A stretch of DNA of 64,000 bases, from positions 584,763-648,762 of the forward strand of contig NZ_UIGI01000001.1 of NCBI RefSeq assembly GCF_900446255.1, given 5' to 3'. The position numbers and the translations under genes were made by a program. The notes under the pieces are model-generated. The model ran no database searches and had not been told where the DNA came from. It saw only the letters and a program-made list of their open reading frames with translations. Positions 52,784 to 62,345 of this stretch are shown piece after piece. Within the stretch, counting starts at the first letter, position 1; each line of letters begins with the position of its first letter. This stretch comes from Buttiauxella agrestis. Its GTDB lineage: Bacteria > Pseudomonadota > Gammaproteobacteria > Enterobacterales > Enterobacteriaceae.

Positions 52784-53503
52784 ATGGCAACGCCACATAT
52801 TAATGCTGAGATGGGTGATTTCGCAGACGTAGTATTGATGCCAGGCGACCCGCTGCGCGCAAAACACATCGCAGAAACTTTCCTCGAAGATGTCCGTGAA
52901 GTGAACAACGTGCGTGGCATGTTGGGCTTCACCGGGACCTACAAAGGTCGCAAAATTTCCGTAATGGGCCACGGTATGGGCATCCCATCCTGCTCCATCT
53001 ACACCAAAGAGCTGATTACTGATTTCGGCGTGAAGAAAATCATTCGTGTGGGTTCATGCGGCGCAGTACGTGCTGATGTGAAACTGCGTGATGTGGTCAT
53101 CGGCATGGGCGCTTGCACTGACTCTAAAGTGAACCGTCTGCGTTTCAAAGACCACGACTTCGCGGCTATCGCTGACTTCGACATGGTTCGCAACGCGGTT
53201 GATGCGGCAAAAGCGCTGGGCGTTGACGCTCGCGTAGGCAACATCTTCTCCGCAGATCTGTTCTACACGCCAGACCCAACCATGTTCGATGTAATGGAAA
53301 AGTACGGCATCCTGGGCGTGGAAATGGAAGCGGCGGGTATCTACGGCGTGGCAGCAGAATTCGGCGCGAAAGCACTGACCATCTGCACCGTATCTGACCA
53401 TATCCGTACTCACGAGCAGACGACTGCTGAAGAGCGCCAGACTACCTTTAACGACATGATCAAGATTGCGCTTGAATCTGTGTTACTGGGCGACAAAGAG
53501 TAA
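52784..53503 (+). CDS. deoD: Purine-nucleoside phosphorylase DeoD
   Basis: Hexameric phosphorylase that cleaves purine (deoxy)nucleosides. The 239 residues equal E. coli DeoD. Key residues: [19 protein letters not shown], the phosphate-binding GHGMGIPS and VGSCGA, and the catalytic aspartate in [34 protein letters not shown] precedes the ATG. Last gene of deoCABD. Confidence 0.97.
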   Translation: MATPHINAEMGDFADVVLMPGDPLRAKHIAETFLEDVREVNNVRGMLGFTGTYKGRKISVMGHGMGIPSCSIYTKELITDFGVKKIIRVGSCGAVRADVKLRDVVIGMGACTDSKVNRLRFKDHDFAAIADFDMVRNAVDAAKALGVDARVGNIFSADLFYTPDPTMFDVMEKYGILGVEMEAAGIYGVAAEFGAKALTICTVSDHIRTHEQTTAEERQTTFNDMIKIALESVLLGDKE

Positions 53504-53508
53504 GATTC

Positions 53509-53535
53509 AAAAGGGTGCTTCGGCACCCTTTATCA
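53509..53535 (+). terminator. Terminator of the deo operon
   Basis: AAAGGGTGC (53510-53518) pairs with GCACCCTTT (53523-53531) with a TTCG tetraloop, followed by ATCATT. A very stable stem with a short U-tract directly after deoD. Confidence 0.85.
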
Positions 53536-53619
53536 TTCATATATTGTTCATGGTATCTATTCACTGCAACCCCCTCATTCTTCACACCTGCTTTACCTTT
53601 CAAATATATAGCGCTATAA

Positions 53620-53654
53620 ATCTATTCATGTATCTATTCATGAATCTATTCATA
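53620..53654 (+). repeat. Three 12-bp-period direct repeats abutting the yjjJ start
   Basis: ATCTATTCATG occurs at 53620-53630 and 53632-53642, and ATCTATTCAT at 53644-53653, the last running directly into the ATG at 53654. A further related copy, ATCTATTCACTG, lies at about 53555-53566. The repeats fill the place where a ribosome binding site should be. They are candidates for operator iterons or a translational control element. Confidence 0.7.
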
Positions 53655-54982
53655 TGAGCGCGCTGACTGATTTGTTACTCCACGGACCACAAACTGCAAA
53701 CTCCTTGCGGCAGCGTTTGGGTGTCAGCCAGGCGACGTTTTCACGTCTTGTAAATGCTCAGAGCAATGTGATTAAAGCGGGGGCCGCCAGAGCGACTCGC
53801 TACGCGCTGCGGCGTCCTGTTCGTCAGATTCAGCAGTTCCCGTTGTGGCAAATTGATGATGTCGGGCAGGCATGGCGCTTCGGTGAGTTGTATCCCATTT
53901 GGCCGCAGGGGAGTTGCCTGGTCATTTTGAATAATGGTACCGCGCAGTGGTTTGACGGGATCCCCTGGTATTTGACCGACCTTCGCCCTCAGGGTTTTTT
54001 GGGAAGAACGTGGGGGCGTAAATTTGCGCAGCAGGCGGGGCTACCGGAAGATATCCGCTTGTGGCAGGAAGAAGATGTTCTCCTGGCACTATCACAGCAG
54101 GTATCGGAAAACCTGGGTGGCTGGCTGGTTGGCGAGGAAAGCTATCGACGCTGGTTTGACACCCCTTTGCCGCCGGTGATTGCCGATGCTGATAAATTAT
54201 CGGTGTATAGCGAACTGGCGAGTAGCGCACTCGCGGGCGATATCGTGGGGTCGTCTGCGGGGGGCGAACAGCCTAAATTTACCTGTTATGCACAGACTAC
54301 GACCGGGCCGGCGCATGTCATCGTTAAATTCACCCCGCCGCTTCAAAACGAGAATAGTCAGCGCTGGTCTGATTTGCTTTATGCTGAAGCTTTAGCGCTC
54401 AATATTCTGGCTCAGGCAGGTTTCCCCGCCTCGACGGCAAAAGTTCTGACCAATACGCAAAGGCAAACATTCCTTGAAGTCATTCGTTTTGACTGCATGG
54501 GTGCGCAGGGTCGCAGAGGAATTGTCTCACTAGAGGCGGTGCAGAGTGAGTTTGCCAGCGGGGCACAGCCCTGGCCCGTCACGATGGAAAAATTACTCGC
54601 CCAAAAGTCGGTTGAACCAGCAACCCTACGCCTGACGCAGCGCATCTGGGCGTTTGGCCGATTGATAGCCAACAGCGATATGCATGCAGGGAATCTTTCG
54701 TTCTATCTGTCTGATATGCCACTGCGCCTGGCTCCTGTCTACGACATGCTACCCATGGCTTTTGCCCCGAACAGCGCCGGGCATATGCGCAGGGATCCGG
54801 TAAAACCGCAGATTGATCCCATCGTCCCGCGAGAAGTGTGGTTGGAAATGTTGCCCTATGCTCGCCAGTTCTGGCTCGAGGCAAGCCAGAATCAGGGGAT
54901 TAGCGAAAGTTTCCGGGAGTTGAGTTGTGCAATGGCTTCAGAGCTGAATGCAGTTGAAGCCAACGTTAAACGCCTCGCCTAA
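53654..54982 (+). CDS. yjjJ: HipA-like kinase family protein YjjJ
   Basis: HipA-family serine/threonine-kinase-like protein of 442 residues, as in E. coli YjjJ (443 aa). An N-terminal winged HTH ([27 protein letters not shown], residues about 6-33) is fused to the kinase, unlike HipA, which has HipB as a separate partner. Kinase motifs: [10 protein letters not shown], the lysine in [17 protein letters not shown], catalytic [11 protein letters not shown] and metal-binding YDMLPMAF. No HipB-like gene is adjacent, so it may act as its own DNA-binding antitoxin. No Shine-Dalgarno sequence is visible; three direct repeats precede the ATG. It overlaps the convergent lplA by 4 bp. Confidence 0.9.
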   Translation: MSALTDLLLHGPQTANSLRQRLGVSQATFSRLVNAQSNVIKAGAARATRYALRRPVRQIQQFPLWQIDDVGQAWRFGELYPIWPQGSCLVILNNGTAQWFDGIPWYLTDLRPQGFLGRTWGRKFAQQAGLPEDIRLWQEEDVLLALSQQVSENLGGWLVGEESYRRWFDTPLPPVIADADKLSVYSELASSALAGDIVGSSAGGEQPKFTCYAQTTTGPAHVIVKFTPPLQNENSQRWSDLLYAEALALNILAQAGFPASTAKVLTNTQRQTFLEVIRFDCMGAQGRRGIVSLEAVQSEFASGAQPWPVTMEKLLAQKSVEPATLRLTQRIWAFGRLIANSDMHAGNLSFYLSDMPLRLAPVYDMLPMAFAPNSAGHMRRDPVKPQIDPIVPREVWLEMLPYARQFWLEASQNQGISESFRELSCAMASELNAVEANVKRLA

Positions 54983-55995
54983 CGCACCGTCTGCGCAATC
55001 CACTCGCTCAATTCACGCAGTTCCATTTCCTGCTCAGGGAAATCTGCAATCAGTGTTTCGCATTGCTGCTGCAACATATCGCTACGATACAAACAACCCT
55101 GCAAGCGTGCCGCCAGCGCTTCCAGCGGGGCGGGGTTCAGGCTGTCGGTAAATATTTGCGTGCGGGTGATGTGCCCTTTTTCAACGTCGAAGTGCAGCTC
55201 AACGCCGCCCCAGGTAAAACGCTGGTCCAGTAAGTGGCTAAATGCTGGAGCCTGGCCGAAATTCCATTCCCAACTGCTTTGACGGGCAAACGTTTCAGCA
55301 AAACCGGGCAAGTCGGGCAGGGCATCTGGAGAGATATGTTCTGCTTCTACGCGTTCGCCGTAGTGAGCAAAGAATGATTCGCGAACCGCATCGCAAATTT
55401 GTTGGTGCGTGATACCAGGCAGAATATCGCTCAGATTGGTCACTCGCCCCCGAACCGACGTAATCCCTTTGGCCTGAAGTTTCTTCTCATCAGGATTCAG
55501 GTAATTTGCCAGACGGCTTAAATCCGCGTTGAGCAGTAAAGTGCCGTGATGGAAGCCGCGATCCAGCGTTTCTTTATATGCCGAGCCAGAAACTTTACGC
55601 ACCCCGTCAGCGGTAGTCACTTCCAGATCGTTGCGCCCGGAAGCCATTGCATTAATCCCGAGAGAATTAAGCGCATTCACCACAATGGCGGTAGAAATGC
55701 TTTTATCGTATTCGGGCTTTCCGGCCATAAACGTAAAACAGGTGTTGCCTAAATCGTGGAATACCGCGCCACCACCGCTGCTGCGCCTTGCCAGCCGGAC
55801 GTTATCTTCTTCCATGCGGCGGGTATTGCACTCTTTCCACGGGTTTTGCGCCCGGCCAATAACCACCGTATCAGCGTTGCGCCACAAAAAGAGTACGCGC
55901 TGTGTGGCCGGCATCTGGCGGAAAATACACTCCTCAACCGCCAGGTTGAACCAGGGATCGTAAGAGTCAGAAATAAGCAGTCGTAGTGTCGTCAT
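54979..55995 (-). CDS. lplA: Lipoate-protein ligase A
   Basis: Attaches scavenged lipoic acid to the lipoyl domains of 2-oxoacid dehydrogenases and the glycine cleavage H protein through a lipoyl-AMP intermediate. The 338 residues equal E. coli LplA. Motifs: [20 protein letters not shown] (lipoate pocket) and the conserved lysine in [20 protein letters not shown]. It is the downstream neighbour of ytjB, 18 bp away in the same direction. Confidence 0.97.
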   Translation of the reverse strand: MTTLRLLISDSYDPWFNLAVEECIFRQMPATQRVLFLWRNADTVVIGRAQNPWKECNTRRMEEDNVRLARRSSGGGAVFHDLGNTCFTFMAGKPEYDKSISTAIVVNALNSLGINAMASGRNDLEVTTADGVRKVSGSAYKETLDRGFHHGTLLLNADLSRLANYLNPDEKKLQAKGITSVRGRVTNLSDILPGITHQQICDAVRESFFAHYGERVEAEHISPDALPDLPGFAETFARQSSWEWNFGQAPAFSHLLDQRFTWGGVELHFDVEKGHITRTQIFTDSLNPAPLEALAARLQGCLYRSDMLQQQCETLIADFPEQEMELRELSEWIAQTVR

Positions 55996-56013
55996 CGTAG
56001 AAATCCTTTCTCT

Positions 56014-56664
56014 CTAAGGTTTATTCGCGCTCTGTTCATCTTCATCTTCCTTCACTTCGGTATTCGCGGTAAGAAGGAAAGGTGATTGCTGCCAGCGGGT
56101 GCGTTTGCCCTGCAACAGCGTGCGTGTCAGGACAATGCCAATCGCCAGCGCCAGCAACATCATCAGGCGCAGAATGTTTGTGGTGTTATCCACCTGTTTG
56201 GCTTCGGTCGCGAGAGTATGCGTATCGAGCGTGATACGCAGATAACCGACTGGCCCATCTTTATCTTCAATGGGTTGCACAATTTGCTGGTTAAAATAGC
56301 TGCCCGCTTTTTTGCCATCCAGCGCGAGTCTGTCGCGCACGCCGATCCCTTCACCGGCACGGGCGATTTGATCACCGTTATCGTCATAAACACCGGCATC
56401 AAGAATGCGGCTATCCTGAGTCAGTAACTTCAATACGGCTGAAATCTTTTTTTCATCAGGATTTTCAGATTTCATGAGCGGAGTCAGGTTGTAGCTGACC
56501 TGACGTGCCAGCGTTCTTGCCAGCTCCTCGAGCTGCACATTTCGGGCTTGCTGATGCCCCTGGCTAAACCACGATGCGCCTTGCATCAGTGCGACTAAAA
56601 GTGCGAGGCAGATAAGCACAATCACTGCACGATGTAGCCTGAATTTCATTTTTGCCCGAGCCAT
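56014..56664 (-). CDS. ytjB: Membrane protein YtjB (Smp)
   Basis: Bitopic inner-membrane protein of 216 residues (E. coli 214), function unclear. Two membrane segments, VIVLICLALLVALMQGASWF near the N-terminus and ILRLMMLLALAIGIVLTRTLL near the C-terminus, enclose a periplasmic domain of about 135 residues (SILDAGVYDDNGDQIARAGEG region) that resembles a sensor fold. The frame is open to 56790, but the ATG at 56664 (MARAKMKFRLHR) matches the family. Divergent from serB. Confidence 0.93.
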   Translation of the reverse strand: MARAKMKFRLHRAVIVLICLALLVALMQGASWFSQGHQQARNVQLEELARTLARQVSYNLTPLMKSENPDEKKISAVLKLLTQDSRILDAGVYDDNGDQIARAGEGIGVRDRLALDGKKAGSYFNQQIVQPIEDKDGPVGYLRITLDTHTLATEAKQVDNTTNILRLMMLLALAIGIVLTRTLLQGKRTRWQQSPFLLTANTEVKEDEDEQSANKP

Positions 56665-56783
56665 AATGCACCTTAGGAAAATTGCCGATTTTACTGCGCA
56701 GTTTAATGTTGCCAGAAGCGGCTCTGACAAGGTAGCCTCATGCGTTGTTTTACTCTGGCCTTTATCTTTATTCTGGAGCTGTG

Positions 56784-57761
56784 ATGCCAAATAGTCTGAC
56801 CTGGTGCGACCTACCGACCGATGTTTCTCTTTGGCCTGGGTTGCCGCTATCGCTAAGTGGTGATGAAGTCATGCCACTCGATTACCGTGCTGGCCGCAGC
56901 GGCTGGCTTCTGTATGGTCGGAATCTGGATAAAGAATGCCTGAACCGCTACCAGCGTAAACTTGGCGCCGCCATGGTTATCGTAACTGCGTGGTGTGTTG
57001 AAGATTATCAGGTTATTCGCCTGGCAGGTTCATTAACACCGCGAGCGACCAAACTTGCGCACGACGCCGGGCTGGATGTCGCACCGCTGGGTAAAATTCC
57101 GCATTTGCGCACGCCAGGCTTGCTGGTGATGGATATGGACTCAACCGCTATTCAAATCGAGTGCATCGATGAAATCGCCAAACTGGCGGGAACCGGTGAA
57201 ATGGTCGCCGAAGTAACCGAACGCGCCATGCGTGGCGAGTTAGATTTTACGGCCAGCCTGAAGCAGCGCGTAGGCACCCTCAAAGGAGCGAATGCTTCTA
57301 TTCTGCGTCAGGTGCGTGATGAACTGCCGTTAATGCCGGGGCTGACTTCGCTGGTGCTAAAACTCGAATCGCTGGGCTGGAAAGTCGCGATTGCTTCCGG
57401 CGGTTTCACCTTCTTTGCAGAATACCTGCGCGATAAACTGCATCTTGATGCGGTAGTGGCGAATGAGCTGGAAATTTGTGACGGCAAGCTAACCGGCGAA
57501 GTGATTGGTCAAATTGTTGATGCGCAATTCAAAGCCGAAACGCTCAAGCGTCTGGCGGATAAATATGAAATTCCTGCCGCGCAAACTGTCGCGATTGGCG
57601 ATGGAGCCAATGATTTACCGATGATTCAATCTGCTGGCCTGGGCATCGCGTTTCACGCGAAACCAAAGGTGAATGAGAAAACTGAAATTACTATCCGTCA
57701 CGCAGATTTGATGGGTGTGTTCTGTATTCTTTCAGGCAGTCTTATCCAGGAAGAACGCTAA
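56784..57761 (+). CDS. serB: Phosphoserine phosphatase SerB
   Basis: Final enzyme of serine biosynthesis, dephosphorylating O-phosphoserine. The 325-residue protein (E. coli 322) has an N-terminal extension and a HAD domain with nucleophile motif VMDMDSTAIQIE, IASGGFTFF and the metal-binding GDGANDLPM. The ATG at 56784 follows CTGGAGCTGTG. Its TAA overlaps the radA ATG (TAATG), so the two are translationally coupled. Confidence 0.97.
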   Translation: MPNSLTWCDLPTDVSLWPGLPLSLSGDEVMPLDYRAGRSGWLLYGRNLDKECLNRYQRKLGAAMVIVTAWCVEDYQVIRLAGSLTPRATKLAHDAGLDVAPLGKIPHLRTPGLLVMDMDSTAIQIECIDEIAKLAGTGEMVAEVTERAMRGELDFTASLKQRVGTLKGANASILRQVRDELPLMPGLTSLVLKLESLGWKVAIASGGFTFFAEYLRDKLHLDAVVANELEICDGKLTGEVIGQIVDAQFKAETLKRLADKYEIPAAQTVAIGDGANDLPMIQSAGLGIAFHAKPKVNEKTEITIRHADLMGVFCILSGSLIQEER

Positions 57762-59143
57762 TGGCGAAAGCTCCGAAACGCGCATTTGTCTGTAACGAAT
57801 GTGGTGCAGATTATCCTCGCTGGCAAGGGCAATGCAGCGCCTGTCATGCCTGGAACACCATCACTGAGGTGCGGATCGCCGCGTCTCCAACCGTTGCGCG
57901 TAACGAGCGTTTGTCGGGTTATGCTGGCAGTGCGGGCGTCAGCAAAGTCCAAAAACTTTCAGATATTAGCCTCGAAGAACTGCCGCGTTTTTCCACCGGT
58001 TTTAAAGAATTTGACCGTGTGTTAGGCGGCGGTGTGGTGCCTGGTAGCGCCATTCTGATTGGTGGTAATCCGGGCGCGGGTAAATCAACATTGCTGTTGC
58101 AAACGCTGTGTAAACTCAGCGAACAGATGAAAACGCTGTACGTCACGGGTGAAGAATCGCTGCAACAAGTCGCCATGCGTGCCCACCGCCTGGGTTTGCC
58201 GACCAATAACCTGAATATGCTTTCGGAAACCGGCATCGAGCAAATCTGCATGATTGCCGAAGAAGAAGCGCCGAAGCTGATGGTTATCGACTCCATTCAG
58301 GTGATGCACATGGCGGACGTGCAGTCGTCCCCGGGCAGTGTGGCGCAGGTGCGTGAGTCAGCCGCTTACCTGACGCGCTTTGCTAAAACGCGTGGCGTGG
58401 CAATTATCATGGTCGGTCATGTGACTAAAGACGGTTCACTTGCCGGGCCAAAAGTCCTCGAACACTGTATCGACTGCTCGGTGATGCTGGATGGCGATGC
58501 CGATTCCCGTTTCCGCACGTTGCGTAGCCATAAAAACCGCTTCGGTGCGGTGAATGAATTGGGCGTGTTCGCCATGACGGAACAAGGGCTGCGTGAAGTG
58601 AGCAACCCTTCTGCCATCTTCCTGAGCCGTGGTGATGAAGTGACTCCCGGCAGCTCGGTGATGGTGGTGTGGGAAGGTACGCGGCCGTTGCTGGTAGAGA
58701 TCCAGGCGCTGGTGGATCAATCCATGATGTCCAACCCACGTCGTGTGGCTGTGGGTCTTGAGCAAAACCGCCTGGCAATTTTGCTGGCCGTTTTACACCG
58801 CCATGGCGGTTTGCAAATGGCTGACCAGGATGTATTTGTGAATGTGGTGGGTGGTGTGAAAGTCACGGAAACCAGTGCTGACCTGGCGTTACTGCTGGCG
58901 ATGGTTTCCAGTCTGCGAAATCGTGCTTTGCCGCAAGATTTAGTGGTGTTTGGTGAAGTCGGGCTGGCAGGCGAAATTCGTCCGGTGCCAAGCGGGCAGG
59001 AACGTATTTCTGAGGCAGCAAAACACGGCTTTAAACGTGCTATTGTGCCGCAGGCGAATGTGCCGAAAAAACTACCGGAAGGGATGCAGGTCTTCGGCGT
59101 GAAAAAACTTGCTGATGCGCTGTCGGTGTTTGACGACTTATAA
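57761..59143 (+). CDS. radA: DNA repair protein RadA
   Basis: RecA-like helicase that promotes branch migration in recombination. The 460 residues equal E. coli RadA. Order of domains: zinc finger CNECGADYPRWQGQCSACHAW (about 10-30, four cysteines), Walker A GGNPGAGKST, RadA-specific KNRFG in RSHKNRFGAVNELG, and a Lon-protease-like C-terminal domain (DVFVNVVGGVKVTETSADLA) without the catalytic dyad. Middle gene of serB-radA-nadR. Confidence 0.97.
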   Translation: MAKAPKRAFVCNECGADYPRWQGQCSACHAWNTITEVRIAASPTVARNERLSGYAGSAGVSKVQKLSDISLEELPRFSTGFKEFDRVLGGGVVPGSAILIGGNPGAGKSTLLLQTLCKLSEQMKTLYVTGEESLQQVAMRAHRLGLPTNNLNMLSETGIEQICMIAEEEAPKLMVIDSIQVMHMADVQSSPGSVAQVRESAAYLTRFAKTRGVAIIMVGHVTKDGSLAGPKVLEHCIDCSVMLDGDADSRFRTLRSHKNRFGAVNELGVFAMTEQGLREVSNPSAIFLSRGDEVTPGSSVMVVWEGTRPLLVEIQALVDQSMMSNPRRVAVGLEQNRLAILLAVLHRHGGLQMADQDVFVNVVGGVKVTETSADLALLLAMVSSLRNRALPQDLVVFGEVGLAGEIRPVPSGQERISEAAKHGFKRAIVPQANVPKKLPEGMQVFGVKKLADALSVFDDL

Positions 59144-59168
59144 TGACCTATTTCGCAGGAGGCACAGC

Positions 59169-60401
59169 ATGTCGTCTTTTGAGTACCTGAAGACCGCTAT
59201 TCGTCAGCAGAGCGTGACGCTGCAACAGGTTGCAGAATCCTGCGGCATGACCAAAGGCTATCTTAGCCAGTTACTGAACGCCAAAATCAAAAGTCCAAGC
59301 GCGCAGAAGCTGGAGGCGTTACACCGTTTTCTGGGTCTTGAATTTCCCCGCCGTGAGAAAAAAGTCGGCGTGGTGTTTGGTAAGTTTTATCCGCTGCATA
59401 CCGGCCATATCTATTTGATTCAACGCGCGGCAAGCCAGGTTGATGAACTGCACATCATTATGGGTTATGACGAAACCCGCGACCGTTTGTTGTTTGAAGA
59501 CAGCGCCATGTCTCAGCAACCCACCACGGGCGACCGTCTGCGCTGGCTACTACAGACTTTCAAATATCAGAAAAACATCCGTATTCATTCGTTTAACGAA
59601 GAGGGGATGGAGCCGTATCCGCATGGTTGGGATGTCTGGAGCCGTGGCATCAAAAATTTTATGGAAAGCAAAGGTATCAATCCCGATTGCATCTACACCT
59701 CTGAAGAGGGCGATGCGCCACGGTTTATCGAACAGCTCGGCATTGAAACGGTGCTGATAGACCCAAAACGCACGTTCATGAATATCAGCGGTGGGCAGAT
59801 TCGCGAAAACCCGTTCCGCTACTGGGAATATATCCCGACGGAAGTGAAACCGTTCTTTGTCAGAACCGTCGCTATTCTGGGTGGTGAATCGAGCGGGAAG
59901 TCGTGGATGGTGAATAAGCTCGCCAACATTTTCAACACCACCAGTGCCTGGGAATATGGGCGGGATTACGTCTTTTCCCATCTGGGTGGGGATGAGATGG
60001 CGCTGCAATATTCTGATTATGACAAGATTGCTATCGGTCACGCGCAGTACGTTGATTTTGCAGTGAAGTATGCGAATAAAGTAGCGTTTATCGATACCGA
60101 CTTTGTCACCACGCAGGCATTCTGTAAAAAGTATGAAGGCCGCGAACACCCGTTTGTGCAGGCGCTTATCGACGAATACCGTTTTGACCTGGTGATTTTG
60201 CTTGAGAACAACACGCCATGGGTGGCTGATGGTTTGCGCAGTCTTGGCAGCGATGCGGATCGGAAATCCTTCCAGGATTTGTTGGTGTCGATGCTTGATG
60301 AAAACAACATCAGCTATGTGCACGTGGAAGAGTCGGACTACGATTCGCGTTTCTTACGCTGTGTGGATTTGGTGAAGAATATGATTGGCGAGCGGGGATA
60401 A
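59169..60401 (+). CDS. nadR: Trifunctional NAD regulator NadR
   Basis: Repressor of NAD synthesis genes that is also an NMN adenylyltransferase and ribosylnicotinamide kinase. The 410 residues equal E. coli NadR. N-terminal HTH (LQQVAESCGMTKGYLSQLLNA), central nucleotidyltransferase with GKFYPLHTGHIYLI and ISGGQIRENPFRYW, C-terminal kinase with P-loop GGESSGKSW and DTDFVTTQ. The residue after GKS is tryptophan where E. coli has threonine, which may alter kinase activity. The ATG at 59169 follows CAGGAGGCACAGC. Confidence 0.96.
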   Translation: MSSFEYLKTAIRQQSVTLQQVAESCGMTKGYLSQLLNAKIKSPSAQKLEALHRFLGLEFPRREKKVGVVFGKFYPLHTGHIYLIQRAASQVDELHIIMGYDETRDRLLFEDSAMSQQPTTGDRLRWLLQTFKYQKNIRIHSFNEEGMEPYPHGWDVWSRGIKNFMESKGINPDCIYTSEEGDAPRFIEQLGIETVLIDPKRTFMNISGGQIRENPFRYWEYIPTEVKPFFVRTVAILGGESSGKSWMVNKLANIFNTTSAWEYGRDYVFSHLGGDEMALQYSDYDKIAIGHAQYVDFAVKYANKVAFIDTDFVTTQAFCKKYEGREHPFVQALIDEYRFDLVILLENNTPWVADGLRSLGSDADRKSFQDLLVSMLDENNISYVHVEESDYDSRFLRCVDLVKNMIGERG

Positions 60402-60417
60402 TCGGGCTTGTCAAAAG

Positions 60418-60446
60418 AAGGGGCGCATTAAGCGCCCCTTTTTTTA
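60418..60446. terminator. Bidirectional terminator between nadR and ettA
   Basis: AAGGGGCGC (60418-60426) pairs with GCGCCCCTT (60432-60440), followed by a T-run to 60445. The ettA stop codon (60447-60449) directly follows; on the minus strand the stem is followed by CTTTTGAC. Confidence 0.9.
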
Positions 60447-62114
60447 TTACTTCGTTACGCGCTTGTACTTAATACGCTTAGGTTCCAGCGCATCCGCACC
60501 CAGGGTGCGTTTCTTGTACTCTTCGTACTCAGTAAAGTTACCTTCAAAGAACTCCACTTTACCTTCATCCTGGTAATCCAGAATGTGCGTGGCGATACGG
60601 TCAAGGAACCAACGGTCGTGCGAGATAACCATTGCACAGCCTGGGAATTCCAACAGGGCGTTTTCTAACGCGCGCAGGGTTTCGATATCCAGGTCGTTGG
60701 TTGGTTCATCGAGCAGCAATACGTTACCGCCAACTTGCAGCAGTTTCGCCAGATGCAGACGGCCGCGCTCACCACCGGACAGTTCACCAACACGTTTACC
60801 CTGGTCAACGCCTTTAAAGTTAAAGCGACCCACGTACGCACGGCTTGGCATCTCGGTATTACCGACACGCATAATGTCCTGGCCGCCGGAAACTTCTTCC
60901 CACACGGTTTTGCTGTTGTCCATCGCGTCACGGAACTGATCGACAGAAGCCAGTTTCACGGTTTCGCCCAGTTCAATGGTGCCGCTGTCAGGTTGTTCCT
61001 GACCCGACATCATACGGAACAGAGTTGATTTACCCGCGCCGTTCGGACCGATGATGCCCACAATCGCGCCTTTCGGTACGGAGAAGGTCAGGTCTTCAAT
61101 CAGCAGGCGATCGCCGTAGGATTTACGCAGGTTGGTCACTTCAACGACTTTATCGCCCAGACGTGCACCTGGTGGAATAAACAGTTCGTTGGTTTCGTTA
61201 CGTTTCTGGTATTCGGTGTTGTTCAGTTCTTCAAAGCGAGCCAGACGGGCCTTGCCTTTAGACTGGCGGCCTTTAGCGCCCTGACGAACCCACTCCAGCT
61301 CCTTCTCAATGGATTTACGGCGAGCCGCTTCCGTTGAGGCTTCCTGAGCCAGACGAGCATCTTTCTGCTCAAGCCAGGAAGAGTAGTTACCTTCCCACGG
61401 AATACCTTCGCCGCGGTCAAGTTCCAGAATCCAGCCTGCAACGTTGTCGAGGAAGTAACGGTCGTGCGTAATTGCCACAACGGTGCCTTCAAAGTCGTGC
61501 AGGAAGCGCTCGAGCCATGCCACGGATTCAGCATCCAGGTGGTTGGTTGGTTCGTCGAGCAGCAGCATGTCGGGTTTTTCGAGCAGCAGGCGGCAAAGTG
61601 CCACGCGGCGACGTTCACCACCGGACAGGTTAGCGATTTTCGCATCCCAGTCTGGCAGACGCAGTGCATCAGCAGCACGCTCGAGTTGCACGTTCAGGTT
61701 ATGGCCGTCGTGCGCCTGAATGATTTCTTCAAACTTGCCCTGTTGGGCTGCCAGTTTGTCGAAGTCAGCGTCCGGCTCAGCATATTTGGCATAGACTTCG
61801 TCGAGGCCTTTCAGGGCATTAACCACTTCAGCCACGGCTTCTTCAACCGATTCACGGACGGTATGTTCAAGGTTGAGTTGCGGTTCTTGCGGCAGATAGC
61901 CGATTTTCAGTCCAGGTTGTGGACGAGCTTCGCCTTCGATGTCGGTATCAATGCCGGCCATAATGCGCAGCAGCGTGGATTTACCGGAACCGTTCAGACC
62001 CAGTACGCCAATCTTGGCGCCAGGGAAGAAACTGAGCGAGATATTTTTCAGAATATGGCGTTTCGGCGGAACAACTTTGCCGACACGATGCATGGTATAA
62101 ACGAATTGAGCCAC
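60447..62114 (-). CDS. ettA: Energy-dependent translational throttle protein EttA
   Basis: ABC-F ATPase that binds the ribosomal E site and gates entry into elongation according to the ATP/ADP ratio. The 555 residues equal E. coli EttA. Two ATPase cassettes: GLNGSGKST with LSGGERRRVAL and GPNGAGKST with LSGGERGRLHLA, joined by the P-site tRNA interaction linker (EKELEWVRQGAKGRQSKGKA), plus an arm insertion in domain 1 (DEVYAKYAEPDADFDKLAAQ). Starts with GTG at 62114, as in E. coli, preceded by AAAGAGGCGAAG. No membrane segments. Confidence 0.97.
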   Translation of the reverse strand: MAQFVYTMHRVGKVVPPKRHILKNISLSFFPGAKIGVLGLNGSGKSTLLRIMAGIDTDIEGEARPQPGLKIGYLPQEPQLNLEHTVRESVEEAVAEVVNALKGLDEVYAKYAEPDADFDKLAAQQGKFEEIIQAHDGHNLNVQLERAADALRLPDWDAKIANLSGGERRRVALCRLLLEKPDMLLLDEPTNHLDAESVAWLERFLHDFEGTVVAITHDRYFLDNVAGWILELDRGEGIPWEGNYSSWLEQKDARLAQEASTEAARRKSIEKELEWVRQGAKGRQSKGKARLARFEELNNTEYQKRNETNELFIPPGARLGDKVVEVTNLRKSYGDRLLIEDLTFSVPKGAIVGIIGPNGAGKSTLFRMMSGQEQPDSGTIELGETVKLASVDQFRDAMDNSKTVWEEVSGGQDIMRVGNTEMPSRAYVGRFNFKGVDQGKRVGELSGGERGRLHLAKLLQVGGNVLLLDEPTNDLDIETLRALENALLEFPGCAMVISHDRWFLDRIATHILDYQDEGKVEFFEGNFTEYEEYKKRTLGADALEPKRIKYKRVTK

Positions 62115-62345
62115 AGTGCGACTTCGCCTCTTTTTCGTGATGTAAGATGGTACATATCAGTGGCGAAGTGTAGCCGTTTTCAGCAGGTAATCCCAGCAGG
62201 GGAAGTGGGATGTGTTACCCGGAACAGCCTTAACGCTTTTAAAGACAAAATAACACCCTCTGGCGTGGCGAAACTGCAATACCAGGGTTAGCATGAAGTA
62301 ATTAATGGCGGCATGATGCTGCCCGTGAACATGTGAGGAGAACTT

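Noticed and set aside
53466-53657. 63-aa open frame crossing the deoD terminator and the yjjJ leader
   Set aside because: Starts inside deoD, spans a terminator hairpin and repeats, and has low-complexity hydrophobic content.
53654-54982. Classical HipBA toxin-antitoxin operon
   Set aside because: No separate hipB-like gene precedes the kinase gene; the HTH is fused to the N-terminus, as in YjjJ proteins.
59550-60323. 257-aa open frame on the minus strand across nadR
   Set aside because: Antisense shadow of nadR with no recognisable features.
61464-62291. 275-aa open frame on the plus strand across ettA
   Set aside because: Antisense to the conserved ABC-F gene, no domain, no ribosome binding site; a codon-bias shadow.
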